DNA of 55,265 bases. It comes from Pseudomonas japonica (GTDB lineage: Bacteria > Pseudomonadota > Gammaproteobacteria > Pseudomonadales > Pseudomonadaceae). The stretch covers positions 1 through 55,265 of the forward strand of contig NZ_FZOL01000034.1 in NCBI RefSeq assembly GCF_900188455.1, in the 5' to 3' direction. Below the pieces are notes generated by a model that saw nothing but the letters and a program-made list of their open reading frames with translations, did not search any database and had not been told where the DNA came from. Both the position numbers and the translations under genes were made by a program. Below are positions 15,436-24,215 of the stretch, piece by piece; within the stretch, counting starts at the first letter, position 1, and each line of letters opens with the position of its first letter.

Positions 15436-18400
15436 AGTCTGAAACCGGACAACCCGAGGAGAAGGGCGGCTTCAACCTGTCGGCGTGGTCGATCGGGCAG
15501 ATGCCGCTGATGTTCTTCCTGATGCTGATCACCCTGGTCGGCGGTGCCCTCAGCTATTCCAAGCTGAGCCGCAACGAAGACCCGGCCTTCACCATCAAGA
15601 CCATGGTGGTCGCCGCCCGCTGGCCCGGCGCGAACATCGACGACACGACCAAGCTGCTGACCGATCGTCTGGAGAAGAAACTCGAAGAGATCCCCTATCT
15701 CGACCGCCTCGACAGCTACACGCGCCCGGGCGAGACGGTGATCATGGTCAACCTGCGCGATGACGCGCCGTCGCACATCGTCCCGGACGCCTGGTACCAG
15801 GTGCGCAAGAAGATGACCGACATTGCCGCGACGCTTCCCAGCGGCGTGCAGGGGCCGTTCTTCGACGACGAATTCGGCGATACCTACGGGCAGATCTTCG
15901 GCTTCACCGCCGAGGGCTACTCCGATCGGGAACTGCGCGACTACCTGGAGGGCGTGCGGGCGGAGCTGCTGCGCATTCATGGCATCGGCAAGGTGCAGTT
16001 GCTCGGGGTGCAGGAAGAGCAGATCGTCATCGAGTTCTCGCCCGGTCGGCTGGCCTCCTTCGGGCTTGACGAGAATGCCGTCCTGCGGGCCTTGCAGGCC
16101 CAGAACGCGGTGATTCCATCCGGAACCGTGCGGTTGCCCGACGACAAGATTTCGCTGCGCGTCAGCGGCGGTTTCGCCTCCGAGGAAAGCCTGCGCAACG
16201 TGACCCTGCGCGCCAACGACCGTTTCGTGCCGCTGGTCGAGCTCGCCTCGATCCGGCGCATTCCCGCCGATCCGCCGGCACCGCTGTTCCGGGTCAACGG
16301 CGAGAAGGCCCTCGGTGTGGCGATTTCGATGGCCGCCGGCGGTAACCTGCTGGACTTCGGCGAGGCGGTACGCACCCGCATGGAGGACGTCAGGCTGGCG
16401 CTGCCCCACGGTATCGAGATGCTTCAGGTCGCCGACCAGTCGGTAGTGGTCAAGCAAGCCGTCAGCGGTTTTCTGACCGTCCTGGCCGAAGCGGTCGCGA
16501 TCGTCCTCGCGGTGTCCTTTCTTTCCCTCGGTGTTCGCGCCGGGCTGGTCGTCAGCATCTCGATTCCCTTCGTCCTGGCGCTCACCTTCATCGGTATGGA
16601 ACTGACCGGGATTGGCCTGCAGCGCATCTCCCTGGGCGCGCTGATCATTGCCCTGGGGCTGCTGGTGGACGACGCGATGATCACCGTCGAGGCGATGGTC
16701 GGCAAGCTGGAAGCCGGCTGGGATCTGAAGCGGGCGGCGAGCTTCGCCTACGAGTCCACCGCCTTCCCGATGCTCACCGGCACCCTGGTGATGATCGCCG
16801 GGTTCATCCCGGTGGGCTTCGCCGCGTCCAGTGCGGGTGAGTACTGCTACTCGATGTTCATGGTGGTGCTGATCTCGCTGTCGGCGTCCTGGGTGGTGGC
16901 GGTGCTGTTCTCGCCGTTGCTCGGCACCCTGATCCTGCCCAAGTCGTTGCCGCACCACGGCGGCGGGCAGGGTCGGATCATGGCGTTCTACGAGCGCGCC
17001 CTGTCCTGGGCCCTGGGCCACCGCGCAGTGACCCTCGCCATCGCGCTCGGGGCCTTCGGGGCCTCGCTCGGCGCCTCGGCCTATCTCGAACAGCAGTTTT
17101 TCCCGCCTTCCGACCGCCCCGAACTGCTGGTCAGCCTGACGCTGCCGCAGAACGCCTCCCTGGATGCGACCAACCGCGAGGCGTTGAAACTGGAGGAACT
17201 GCTCAAGAACGATGCCGATGTCGAGCGCTTCTCGACCTATGTCGGTTCCGGCGCGATCCGTTTCTACCTGCCCATGGAGGTTCTGCTGCAGAACGAAAAC
17301 GTCACCCAGACCGTGGTGATCGCCAAGGGCGTCAAGGAGCGCGATGCCCTGCAGGCGCGGCTGGCGCAGAAGTTCAAGACCGACTTCTCCGGACTCATCG
17401 CCCGCGCGACCCCGCTGGAGCTCGGTCCGCCGGTCGGTTGGCCGCTCAAGTACCGGGTTACCGGGCCCGATCAGAACACGGTGCGGGATATCGCCGCGCG
17501 CCTGGCCAACGTCGTGTCGGCCAACCCGGACACACGGGAAGTCCATCTGCTGTCGGGAGAGCCGCAACGCAGTGTCCTGGTCCAGATCGACCAGACCCAG
17601 GCCCGGGCGCTGGGCTTCTCGTCGGAAGACATCGCCAGCGCCATGGCCACCATCTTCTCCGGTTCGGCGGTGACCACCGTGCGCGACCAGGACCGCCTGA
17701 TCGATGTCATGGTCCGGGCGCAGACCGGGGAGCGCAGCGACCTGGCGACCCTGGCCAATCTGCAGATTCGCAACGGCGAAGGCCAGAACATCCCGTTGAG
17801 CCAGATCGCCCGGCTCAGCTACGGCGTCGAAGACCCCATCGTCTGGCGTCGGCAGCGGCTGCCCCTGCTTACGGTGCAGGGCGACGTGCGCGAGGGGCTC
17901 GAGGCCGCCACCGTGGTGCAGGCACTGGCGCCCGCCGTGGCGGAGTTCGCCAGGGACCTGCCCAAGGGCTACAAGGTCGAAACAGGCGGGGCGGTCGAGG
18001 AAGCGGCGAAAGGCAGCAGCTCGCTCGCCGCGGTTCTGCCGATCACCGCGCTGGTGATGTGCGTGTTGCTGATGGTGCAGTTGCGCAGCTTCTCGCGGAT
18101 GTTCCTGGCGCTGGCGATGGCCCCGTTCGGCCTGATCGGCGTGGTCCTGGCGATGTTGCCGACCGCCACGCCGATGGGCTTCGTCGCGCAGCTCGGGGTC
18201 ATCGCCCTGGTGGGCATGATCGTGCGCAACGCGGTGATCCTGATCGAGGAGGTGGACATCAATGTCCGGGGCGGGCAGTCGGCGCTGGAGGCCATCGTCC
18301 ACGCCTCGATGCACAGGGCCCGGCCCATCGTGCTGACCGCCTGCGCGGCCATTCTCGGCATGATCCCGATCGCCCCGCAGATCTTCTGGGGGCCGATGGC

Positions 18401-18536
18401 CTATGCGGTCATCGGCGGGCTGGCCGTGGCCACGGTGGTGACCTTGACCGTCCTGCCGTGTGGTGTCTCGTTCCTGCTGCAGTGGGAGAATCGCCGACGC
18501 AAAGCGCCGGAGCACCCTGCTGGCTCAGTCGGCTGA
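15432..18536 (+). CDS. RND family efflux permease (HAE-1 type)
   Basis: 1034 aa, the usual length. TM1 (LMFFLMLITLVGGALSYSKL), two large periplasmic loops and TM2-6 are followed by a repeat of the same layout. The proton-relay pair is present in TM4 (GLLVDDAMITVE). It is coupled to the adaptor gene upstream. Its 3' end overlaps the convergent lysR gene by 12 nt. The substrate cannot be read from sequence. Confidence 0.95.
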   Translation: MKSETGQPEEKGGFNLSAWSIGQMPLMFFLMLITLVGGALSYSKLSRNEDPAFTIKTMVVAARWPGANIDDTTKLLTDRLEKKLEEIPYLDRLDSYTRPGETVIMVNLRDDAPSHIVPDAWYQVRKKMTDIAATLPSGVQGPFFDDEFGDTYGQIFGFTAEGYSDRELRDYLEGVRAELLRIHGIGKVQLLGVQEEQIVIEFSPGRLASFGLDENAVLRALQAQNAVIPSGTVRLPDDKISLRVSGGFASEESLRNVTLRANDRFVPLVELASIRRIPADPPAPLFRVNGEKALGVAISMAAGGNLLDFGEAVRTRMEDVRLALPHGIEMLQVADQSVVVKQAVSGFLTVLAEAVAIVLAVSFLSLGVRAGLVVSISIPFVLALTFIGMELTGIGLQRISLGALIIALGLLVDDAMITVEAMVGKLEAGWDLKRAASFAYESTAFPMLTGTLVMIAGFIPVGFAASSAGEYCYSMFMVVLISLSASWVVAVLFSPLLGTLILPKSLPHHGGGQGRIMAFYERALSWALGHRAVTLAIALGAFGASLGASAYLEQQFFPPSDRPELLVSLTLPQNASLDATNREALKLEELLKNDADVERFSTYVGSGAIRFYLPMEVLLQNENVTQTVVIAKGVKERDALQARLAQKFKTDFSGLIARATPLELGPPVGWPLKYRVTGPDQNTVRDIAARLANVVSANPDTREVHLLSGEPQRSVLVQIDQTQARALGFSSEDIASAMATIFSGSAVTTVRDQDRLIDVMVRAQTGERSDLATLANLQIRNGEGQNIPLSQIARLSYGVEDPIVWRRQRLPLLTVQGDVREGLEAATVVQALAPAVAEFARDLPKGYKVETGGAVEEAAKGSSSLAAVLPITALVMCVLLMVQLRSFSRMFLALAMAPFGLIGVVLAMLPTATPMGFVAQLGVIALVGMIVRNAVILIEEVDINVRGGQSALEAIVHASMHRARPIVLTACAAILGMIPIAPQIFWGPMAYAVIGGLAVATVVTLTVLPCGVSFLLQWENRRRKAPEHPAGSVG

Positions 18537-19406
18537 CTGGCACATCATCTGCAGAAACGACTCCAGGCACGGATTGCCGTTGTCCGGATGCCAGCTGATG
18601 CCGAACTCGATTCGCGGCGAGTCGGCCAGGGCGAAGAAACGGATGCCCGGCAGGTTGCTCCGGGCCATCGCCGAGGGCACCAGCGACACCCCCAGGCCCT
18701 CGGCCACGAGGTTGACGATGGTGCCCTGCAATTGCGTGTACAGGCGCACCTGCGGGTCGAAACCCGCTGCCTGGCACTGCGCCATGATGTTGTCGTAGAG
18801 CACCGGAGCGGTGTTGCGCGGGACGAGGATGAACGGCTCGGCGCTCAGTTCGTCCAGGCGCAGGTCGCGCCGTCGGGCCAGGCGATGATCGGCGGGGAGG
18901 GCGATGCACAGCGGTTCGCTGTGCAGGGCCTGATAGCGCAGCGCCTCGTGCCCGGCCTGGCGAAACGACAGGCAGACATCGTTGTTGCCTTCCAGCACCG
19001 AGCGCTCCAGCTCCATCGGCATCAGTTCGTGCAGGGACAGGCCGACGCCGGGCCAGGCTTGGGAAAACGCCTTGATCAGCCTGGGGAAGTCGGTCCAGGC
19101 CACCATCGAAGTGAAGGCGATGCGCAGCTCGCCGCGTTCGCCGCGGGCCACCGCCTGGCTGGCGCGGATCGCCGACTCCAGGCCCGCCAGCACCTGCCCG
19201 GCGTTGCGCTGCAGCTCGCGGCCGGCGGCGGTGAGGCTGACCGCGCGGGAACTGCGCAATACCAGTGCGCAGCCCATGGCTTCCTCCAGGCTGGAGATCT
19301 GCCGGCTCAGCGAGGGTTGCGCCAGGTTCAGGCTCGCCGCGGCCTTGCCGAAGTGCAGGTGCTCGGCCAGGGCGAGGAAATAGCGCAGTTGGCGGAGTTC
19401 GATCAT
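18525..19406 (-). CDS. LysR family transcriptional regulator (CatR/BenM-like)
   Basis: 293 aa. An N-terminal winged HTH (LRQLRYFLALAEHLHFGKAA, LNLAQPSLSRQISSLE) is followed by a periplasmic-binding-like effector domain. It is transcribed divergently from the AEC carrier gene with 97 nt between starts, so the carrier is its likeliest target; the convergent RND operon is a second possibility. Confidence 0.93.
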   Translation of the reverse strand: MIELRQLRYFLALAEHLHFGKAAASLNLAQPSLSRQISSLEEAMGCALVLRSSRAVSLTAAGRELQRNAGQVLAGLESAIRASQAVARGERGELRIAFTSMVAWTDFPRLIKAFSQAWPGVGLSLHELMPMELERSVLEGNNDVCLSFRQAGHEALRYQALHSEPLCIALPADHRLARRRDLRLDELSAEPFILVPRNTAPVLYDNIMAQCQAAGFDPQVRLYTQLQGTIVNLVAEGLGVSLVPSAMARSNLPGIRFFALADSPRIEFGISWHPDNGNPCLESFLQMMCQSAD

Positions 19407-19503
19407 TGATGTCTCCAGGCTATGGATCGGGGCATTTTAAGTCATTGGACCGTATCGAAACAGGTTCTTACACTGGCGCCGTTCTGTCCTGCCTGGAAGC
19501 GTC

Positions 19504-20439
19504 ATGCACACCGTTCTCGTTGTCCTCGCCCCCATCTTCGCCCTGATCCTGGTTGGCTATCTGTGTCGCAAGAGCGGCAGGCTCGGGCCCACTGCCGCCT
19601 CCGAAATCAACCGGATGGTGGTCTGGCTGTGCCTGCCCGCGCTGCTGTTCAAGGTCACGGCGAGCGCGTCATGGGCCGAGATCTGGCAACCCGGTTTCGT
19701 CCTCGCGTTCGGCGGCGGGACGCTGGCGATGTTCCTGGCGACGCTGCTCTGGCGCCTGTTCAGCGGCCACAGCCTGGCGACATCGAGCATCGACGGGCTC
19801 AGCGCGGGTTACGCCAACACCGGCTACATCGGCATCCCCCTGTGCGCGCTGCTGTTCGGCGACGCCGGGCTGCAGCCGGCATTGATCGCCTCGCTGATCG
19901 TGGTCTGCGTGTTGTTCGCCATTGCCGTGGTGTGCATCGAGGTGGGGCTTCAGACCGAGAAGCATGTCGGCCGCGCGGCGGCGAAGGTGCTGCGCGCGCT
20001 GGCGAAGAATCCACTGGTGATCGCGCCCGTCGCCGGTGCGCTGTGGGCCTGCGGCGGGCTCGGTATCGCGCTGCCGGTGCTGCACTTCCTTGACCTGCTC
20101 GCGGCCGCGACCACGCCTTGTGCCCTGGTTTCGCTGGGCTTGTTCCTGGCACAGAAGGCCCCGGCGCAGACGAGCAGCGCCTGGCCGCTGGTGGTGCTGA
20201 AGCTGGTGGGCCAACCGCTGGTCACCTGGGTGCTGGCGTTCAAGGTGCTGGCCCTGCCGTCGATGTGGGCCACCTCGGCGGTGCTGCTCGCCGCGCTGCC
20301 CACCGGCACCGGGCCGTTCATGCTGGCGGAATACTACAACCGCGAGGCGGGGGTGGTTTCACGGGCGATTCTGCTGTCGACGCTGGGGTCGTTGCTGACG
20401 CTGGGTGGGTTGCTGTACTGCTTTCATTTTTCTGTCTGA
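19504..20439 (+). CDS. AEC family transporter (auxin efflux carrier / malonate permease type)
   Basis: 311 aa with about ten hydrophobic segments in two five-helix halves. The family motif region GLSAGYANTGYIGIPL lies near residue 98, with conserved Asn and Pro residues in the crossing helices. Members carry carboxylates such as malonate. It is divergent from the LysR gene and stops 12 nt before the convergent mqsA gene. Confidence 0.93.
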   Translation: MHTVLVVLAPIFALILVGYLCRKSGRLGPTAASEINRMVVWLCLPALLFKVTASASWAEIWQPGFVLAFGGGTLAMFLATLLWRLFSGHSLATSSIDGLSAGYANTGYIGIPLCALLFGDAGLQPALIASLIVVCVLFAIAVVCIEVGLQTEKHVGRAAAKVLRALAKNPLVIAPVAGALWACGGLGIALPVLHFLDLLAAATTPCALVSLGLFLAQKAPAQTSSAWPLVVLKLVGQPLVTWVLAFKVLALPSMWATSAVLLAALPTGTGPFMLAEYYNREAGVVSRAILLSTLGSLLTLGGLLYCFHFSV

Positions 20440-20451
20440 CGGTGAAATGCG

Positions 20452-20853
20452 TCAGGAAGTTCTGACCTCGTTCAGCAGCTCGGGGTGGCGATCCAGCACT
20501 TTCAACAGTTTCACCAGGGCTTGCGGCGGTTTGGTCTTGCCGTTCTCGTAGCGCGAGAACGCATTGACACCGCCGCCGAAAATCTCGGCCGCTTCGCGTT
20601 GGTCAAGCGCGAGCTTCTTGCGCACGCTGGCGATGAAATTCGGGTCGACGATAGACGCATTGACCTGCTTGTTGAACGCCAGCATCGCCGCGCTGACACG
20701 GGCCGACTCAGCAGCCTCGAGCACAGCTTCCGAGCAGGCGGGGCAGAAGTCGCCGGTGACTGCCGCAAGGGTGGTCGACTCGTTCTTGTAGGTGTACGGC
20801 AGGTCGCGGGTGTCATGCACCAGTTCCGCTGCTGCGCAGGATGGGCATTTCAT
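20452..20853 (-). CDS. mqsA: Type II antitoxin MqsA
   Basis: 133 aa. The N-terminal zinc domain has the two CXXC pairs (MKCPSCAA and FCPACSE), and the C-terminal XRE-type HTH carries the segment EIFGGGVNAFSRYENGKTKPP. This is the MqsA architecture, which binds toxin by the N-domain and DNA by the C-domain. I start it at 20853 (MKCPSC), 8 nt from AGGAG; an in-frame ATG at 20859 is too close to that RBS but overlaps the mqsR stop. Confidence 0.95.
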   Translation of the reverse strand: MKCPSCAAAELVHDTRDLPYTYKNESTTLAAVTGDFCPACSEAVLEAAESARVSAAMLAFNKQVNASIVDPNFIASVRKKLALDQREAAEIFGGGVNAFSRYENGKTKPPQALVKLLKVLDRHPELLNEVRTS

Positions 20854-20855
20854 GT

Positions 20856-21152
20856 TCATAGCTCCTTGAAGGACACGATGAGCACGTCATCGATGACAGT
20901 GAGTTTCACATAGACCTCTCCGACCGCCGTACTCGTTCGGTACACGTCTTGCCAAATCGTGTGATCGGCGTGAGTGGTCATGCTTTTGTAGAAGTCCTGG
21001 GCAGGCAGTGACATGACGATGTCGACGATCCCTTCGAAGTCGAGCCCCAACGCGGCTCCGCCGTGAAGAGCAGACAACGTGGAACGCACGTTCCCAGCGT
21101 CGATCAGGGCCTTGATCACTGACAGCTTGCAGTGTGGAGTCCTTTTTTCCAT
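20856..21152 (-). CDS. mqsR: Type II toxin MqsR, mRNA interferase
   Basis: 98 aa. MEKRTPHCKLSVIKALI at the N-terminus, DFYKSMTTHADHTIWQDVYR in the middle and DDVLIVSFKEL at the end match the MqsR family of GCU-cleaving ribonucleases along the full length, so the toxin looks intact. An upstream GTG at 21161 could add three residues and has better RBS spacing, but family homologues begin at MEKRT. The toxin gene precedes the antitoxin gene, the usual mqsRA order. Confidence 0.95.
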   Translation of the reverse strand: MEKRTPHCKLSVIKALIDAGNVRSTLSALHGGAALGLDFEGIVDIVMSLPAQDFYKSMTTHADHTIWQDVYRTSTAVGEVYVKLTVIDDVLIVSFKEL

Positions 21153-21164
21153 GGAAGACACGCT

Positions 21165-21177
21165 AACCTATTAGGTT
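21165..21177. promoter_or_regulatory. MqsA operator palindrome
   Basis: AACCT-ATT-AGGTT matches exactly the AACCT-N3-AGGTT palindrome bound by MqsA in E. coli. It lies 13 nt above the mqsR ATG, where bound MqsA would autorepress the pair. Only one full copy is seen; the nearby AACTTGGTT is incomplete. The rest of 21178-21310 holds only an 8-bp hairpin (21230-21237 with 21252-21259). Confidence 0.85.
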
Positions 21178-21310
21178 TAATTTGGCAACTTGGTTAATTG
21201 TGTCAAACGCCGGCTTCCTGGAATCCGTTCGCCCAGCGGTCGCGTTCGACAGCTGGGCGATTGTGCTCAAGGCATGAAGGGAGGGGGCAAAGAATGAATG
21301 TCGAGATACG

Positions 21311-21706
21311 TCAACGTTGCGAAAGCCCGCGCAACACCTCCATCGCCCTGTCCGCATCCTGCACACCGACGAAAATATGATCGTGGTAGTACCCCGCGAT
21401 CACATTGCAACTGATCCCGGCGTCACCCAGCGCGGTGGCGAACGCGGCGGTCAGGCCCACGGCCTGCAGTGCCGAATGGATGGTCAGGGTGATCCACGCC
21501 GCGACGTAGTCGTAGCTCAGGCCCAGGGCATCGGCGCGGCCGCGTTCGAGGATGACCGTCAGGCCTTCCTGTTCGCGGAAGCTGCCGAGCACTTCCTGGC
21601 CCTGCAGTGACGCCGCGTCGGCGACGCTGCAGAACACGTACTCGCCGTGGTTGAGGGTAGGGCTCATGCCGCGCAGCAGCGCGGTGATGGAGGTTTCGCC
21701 AGGCAT
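21311..21706 (-). CDS. ACT-domain protein of unknown role
   Basis: 131 aa. It fits a family of tandem small ACT-like domains; the segment AFATALGDAGISCNVIAGYYHDHIF is the clearest signature. ACT domains bind amino acids and regulate enzymes, but no fused enzyme is present and the gene stands alone. Function not assigned. Confidence 0.88.
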   Translation of the reverse strand: MPGETSITALLRGMSPTLNHGEYVFCSVADAASLQGQEVLGSFREQEGLTVILERGRADALGLSYDYVAAWITLTIHSALQAVGLTAAFATALGDAGISCNVIAGYYHDHIFVGVQDADRAMEVLRGLSQR

Positions 21707-21858
21707 GTCGGGTCGCTCCGCTTGAAAGGTCGCCCAGTCTGCCCTTCACGCCCGCGCATGTGGAATCAATGTTGCTGATGCTGGATTAGCGAAAGTGGCC
21801 GCGAAGTGGACGACCCGGGCCGAACGGGGTGTTCGTTGCCCAGGCCGTCGGCACGGCT

Positions 21859-22305
21859 TCAGCCTGCCGCGGAACGCACCTGCAGGACCACGCCCGCACC
21901 GGCCTCGCGGGTATCGAAGTAGCTGAAACCATGCCCGTTGGGCAGCCGTCCGCGCAGCAGCAGGTCGAGCCCCAGGGCGCGCCCGGCCTGTTCGCCGGCA
22001 TCGCAGTGGGCGACCTTGAAGCCGAGGTGGAACACCCCTTCGCCATGGGCCTCCAGGTGCTGGCGCTGCGGCGTGTTCCCCGGGGGCGGGGCGCACAGTT
22101 GCAACTGCAGGTTGTCGAGGTTGCAGAAGCGGTAGCGCAGTTTCAGGAAGTCCTCGGTGCACGGCACCTGCAGGTCCCCGGCGAACGCTTCCAGCGACGG
22201 AAATGCCTGCCAGGGGCCGATCCCCAGCGCCTCGTACCAGGCCACCGCACGCTCGAGCTCGTGGACCACGATGCACAGGTGATGCAGTTCGCGGAACGGG
22301 TTCAT
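21859..22305 (-). CDS. VOC family (glyoxalase-like) protein
   Basis: 148 aa. A paired beta-alpha-beta-beta-beta fold is suggested by HHLCIVVHELERAVAWYEALG at the N-terminus and GVFHLGFKVAHCD in the middle. Possible metal ligands are His8 or His9, the central His and a late Glu/Asp. It overlaps the end of the flavoprotein gene by 1 nt (TGATG). VOC proteins include isomerases, lyases and dioxygenases; the reaction here is not evident. Confidence 0.88.
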   Translation of the reverse strand: MNPFRELHHLCIVVHELERAVAWYEALGIGPWQAFPSLEAFAGDLQVPCTEDFLKLRYRFCNLDNLQLQLCAPPPGNTPQRQHLEAHGEGVFHLGFKVAHCDAGEQAGRALGLDLLLRGRLPNGHGFSYFDTREAGAGVVLQVRSAAG

Positions 22306-23099
22306 CAGCGCTGCCCCGGGGTGAAATGGCTGGCCGCGTCGAGGCGGCTCTGCTCGGCGCGCGGATTCCATTGCACCCCCGAGCGGGCCACCACCCCGGG
22401 CTTGAGGCGCTGGGTGTCGTCGTAGTCTTCCCAGGGGTGGAAGTACAGCGCTTCGAGGCTGTCGAGGCGGCCCAGGTGGGAGGCGTAGCCCTTCAGGTAG
22501 GCCATGCGTTCCTGCTCGCTGACCCGCGCCGGCATCCACGCGGCATAGGGCGGCAGCACGGTGAAGCCGGTGTAGGCCAGCATGCCGTTGTGGATCGGCC
22601 AGAGGATATGGTGCAGGTCGCCATCGATGCCGTTCGGCTCGTACAGGGTCGAGGCGGTGCCGGTGGTGATGCACAGCATGGCCTTCTTGCCGTGGAAGTG
22701 GCCGCTGGCGTACTTGCGCCCGGTGGAGTAGGCGAAGCCGCGGGCGAACACGCGGTCGACCCAGCCCTTGAGGATCCCCGGCATGGAGAACCACCACAGC
22801 GGGAACTGGAAGATCAGCAGGTCGGCGTTGCTCAGCTTGTCCTGCTCCGCCTGCACCTGGGCGGCGAAGCTGCCGCTGGCGAAGGCATGTTCCTGCTCGC
22901 GGGACAGGTCGAGGTAGCTGGCGTCGGCGCGTTCGCCGCGGAAGTCGTCCGCGCTGAGCGCTGCCTGCCAGCCCATGGCGTAGAGATCGCTGACTTCGAC
23001 GCTGTGGCCGGCCTGGCGCAAGGTCTCGACGGCGGTGTTCTTCAGCGCCGCGTTGAAGGAAAAGGGCTCCGGATGAGCCAGGACGATAAGGACATTCAT
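22305..23099 (-). CDS. NAD(P)H dehydrogenase (quinone)-like flavoprotein
   Basis: 264 aa. The flavodoxin-like fold of the NQO1/MdaB/KefF group is shown by MNVLIVLAHPEPFSFNAAL, FQFPLWWFSMPGILKGWVDR and the glycine-rich CITTGTAS segment. It probably performs two-electron reduction of quinones or similar acceptors with FMN or FAD. It is followed by and overlaps the VOC gene. The C-terminal 60 residues, rich in Asp, Tyr and Trp, extend beyond the core fold. Confidence 0.9.
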   Translation of the reverse strand: MNVLIVLAHPEPFSFNAALKNTAVETLRQAGHSVEVSDLYAMGWQAALSADDFRGERADASYLDLSREQEHAFASGSFAAQVQAEQDKLSNADLLIFQFPLWWFSMPGILKGWVDRVFARGFAYSTGRKYASGHFHGKKAMLCITTGTASTLYEPNGIDGDLHHILWPIHNGMLAYTGFTVLPPYAAWMPARVSEQERMAYLKGYASHLGRLDSLEALYFHPWEDYDDTQRLKPGVVARSGVQWNPRAEQSRLDAASHFTPGQR

Positions 23100-23225
23100 G
23101 GTGCACGCCTGTGTGGTTCGGATGAATGCACCATCAAAGCACGCCGGAGCCTGGCCGGCTTGTGTCGAACGGGGGCGCCTGCCGCGGCTTTCTGCACAGT
23201 CGCCGGCCGCACCCGCCGGGCCGGA

Positions 23226-23235
23226 CCGATTGTGC
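23226..23235 (+). promoter_or_regulatory. CCGATTGTGC site before the SDR-pxpA-carboxylase operon
   Basis: An exact copy of a 10-mer also found twice between the araC and pxpB genes. It lies 125 nt upstream of the SDR start. A weaker inverted copy (GCGACTGTGC on the minus strand, 23203-23194) makes a pair about 32 nt apart, typical of AraC-type sites. The gap 23100-23359 has no gene. Confidence 0.5.
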
Positions 23236-23359
23236 CGAATACCGTCGCGCACGGACGGTCTGTCCTCAAGCCGGGCGCCGCCGATCTTGCAAAGCTGTAG
23301 GCCACACAGGCTGCCCGCTGCGAGGTGCGCGGGCGGCGGCTGGCAATCGAGGAGAGACG

Positions 23360-24136
23360 ATGAAACATCAAGGTAAAGTGGCGCTGGTCACAGGGGCGGC
23401 CCAGGGCCTTGGCCTGGCCTGCGCGGAACGCTTCGTCGCCGACGGCGCGCGGGTGGTGCTGGTGGACGTCCAGGCCGACAAGGTGCGCGCGGCCGCCGAA
23501 CGCTTCGGCGACCAGGCCACCTGGCTGGTCGCCGACCTGAGCGTGATCGACAGCGCCGCCGCGACGCAACTGGTCGCCCGCGCCGTGGAGCATTTCGGCA
23601 GCCTGGACATCGTGGTCAACAACGCCGGGATCATCCACAACGCGGACTTCGTCGACTTTCCCGAGGCGATGTTCGACAAGGTCCTGCACGTCAATCTGAA
23701 GTCGCAGTTCCTGATCGGCCAGGCGGCGGCGCGGGTGATGATCGAGCACGGGATCCATGGTTCGATCATCAACATGTCGTCGATCAATGCCGAGCTGGCG
23801 ATCCCCAATTCCGTGGCCTACGCGGTGTCCAAGGGCGGCATCAAGCAGCTCACCGCGGTCATGGCGGTGGGCCTGGTCAACCACGGGATCCGGGTCAATG
23901 CCATCGGCCCGGGCACCATCGCCACCGACCTGGTGCTCAATTCGGTGATGGCCAACGAGGCGCAGCGCCGCACGGTGCTGTCGCGCACGCCCATGGGCCG
24001 CTGCGGCGAGGCGTCGGAAGTCGCCAGCGTCGCCTCCTTCCTGGCCAGCGACGATGCCTCCTACATCATCGGTCAGACCATCTACCCCGATGGCGGGCGC
24101 CTGATCCTCAACTACACGGTGCCGGTCAAGGACTGA
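23360..24136 (+). CDS. Short-chain dehydrogenase/reductase (SDR)
   Basis: 258 aa. Classical SDR motifs: TGAAQGLG (cofactor glycine motif, about 11), NNAG (about 88), the catalytic Ser in INMSSINAEL and YAVSKGG with the Tyr-x3-Lys pair. Asp at VLVDVQADK suggests NAD preference. A GGAGAG RBS supports the start. It heads the operon with pxpA, BCCP and biotin carboxylase, so it probably reduces or oxidises a hydroxyl/carbonyl on the lactam or its opened product. The substrate is unknown. Confidence 0.93.
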   Translation: MKHQGKVALVTGAAQGLGLACAERFVADGARVVLVDVQADKVRAAAERFGDQATWLVADLSVIDSAAATQLVARAVEHFGSLDIVVNNAGIIHNADFVDFPEAMFDKVLHVNLKSQFLIGQAAARVMIEHGIHGSIINMSSINAELAIPNSVAYAVSKGGIKQLTAVMAVGLVNHGIRVNAIGPGTIATDLVLNSVMANEAQRRTVLSRTPMGRCGEASEVASVASFLASDDASYIIGQTIYPDGGRLILNYTVPVKD

Positions 24137-24215
24137 GGTCCGCCGGCCAGATGCCCCCGTGCCGCGCGGCACGGGGTTCGAGACCACCGTACAACAACAA
24201 GGGAAATGGCAGTTC

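Noticed and set aside
15408..18515. A 1035-codon open frame antisense to the RND permease
   Set aside because: It mirrors the permease gene codon for codon, is dominated by His, Gln, Arg and Gly, and has no domain; this is a usual artefact of high GC.
21257..21266. GCGATTGTGC, one mismatch from the CCGATTGTGC motif
   Set aside because: It lies below the end of the ACT-domain gene, not in a promoter; roughly three single-mismatch copies are expected by chance in the window.
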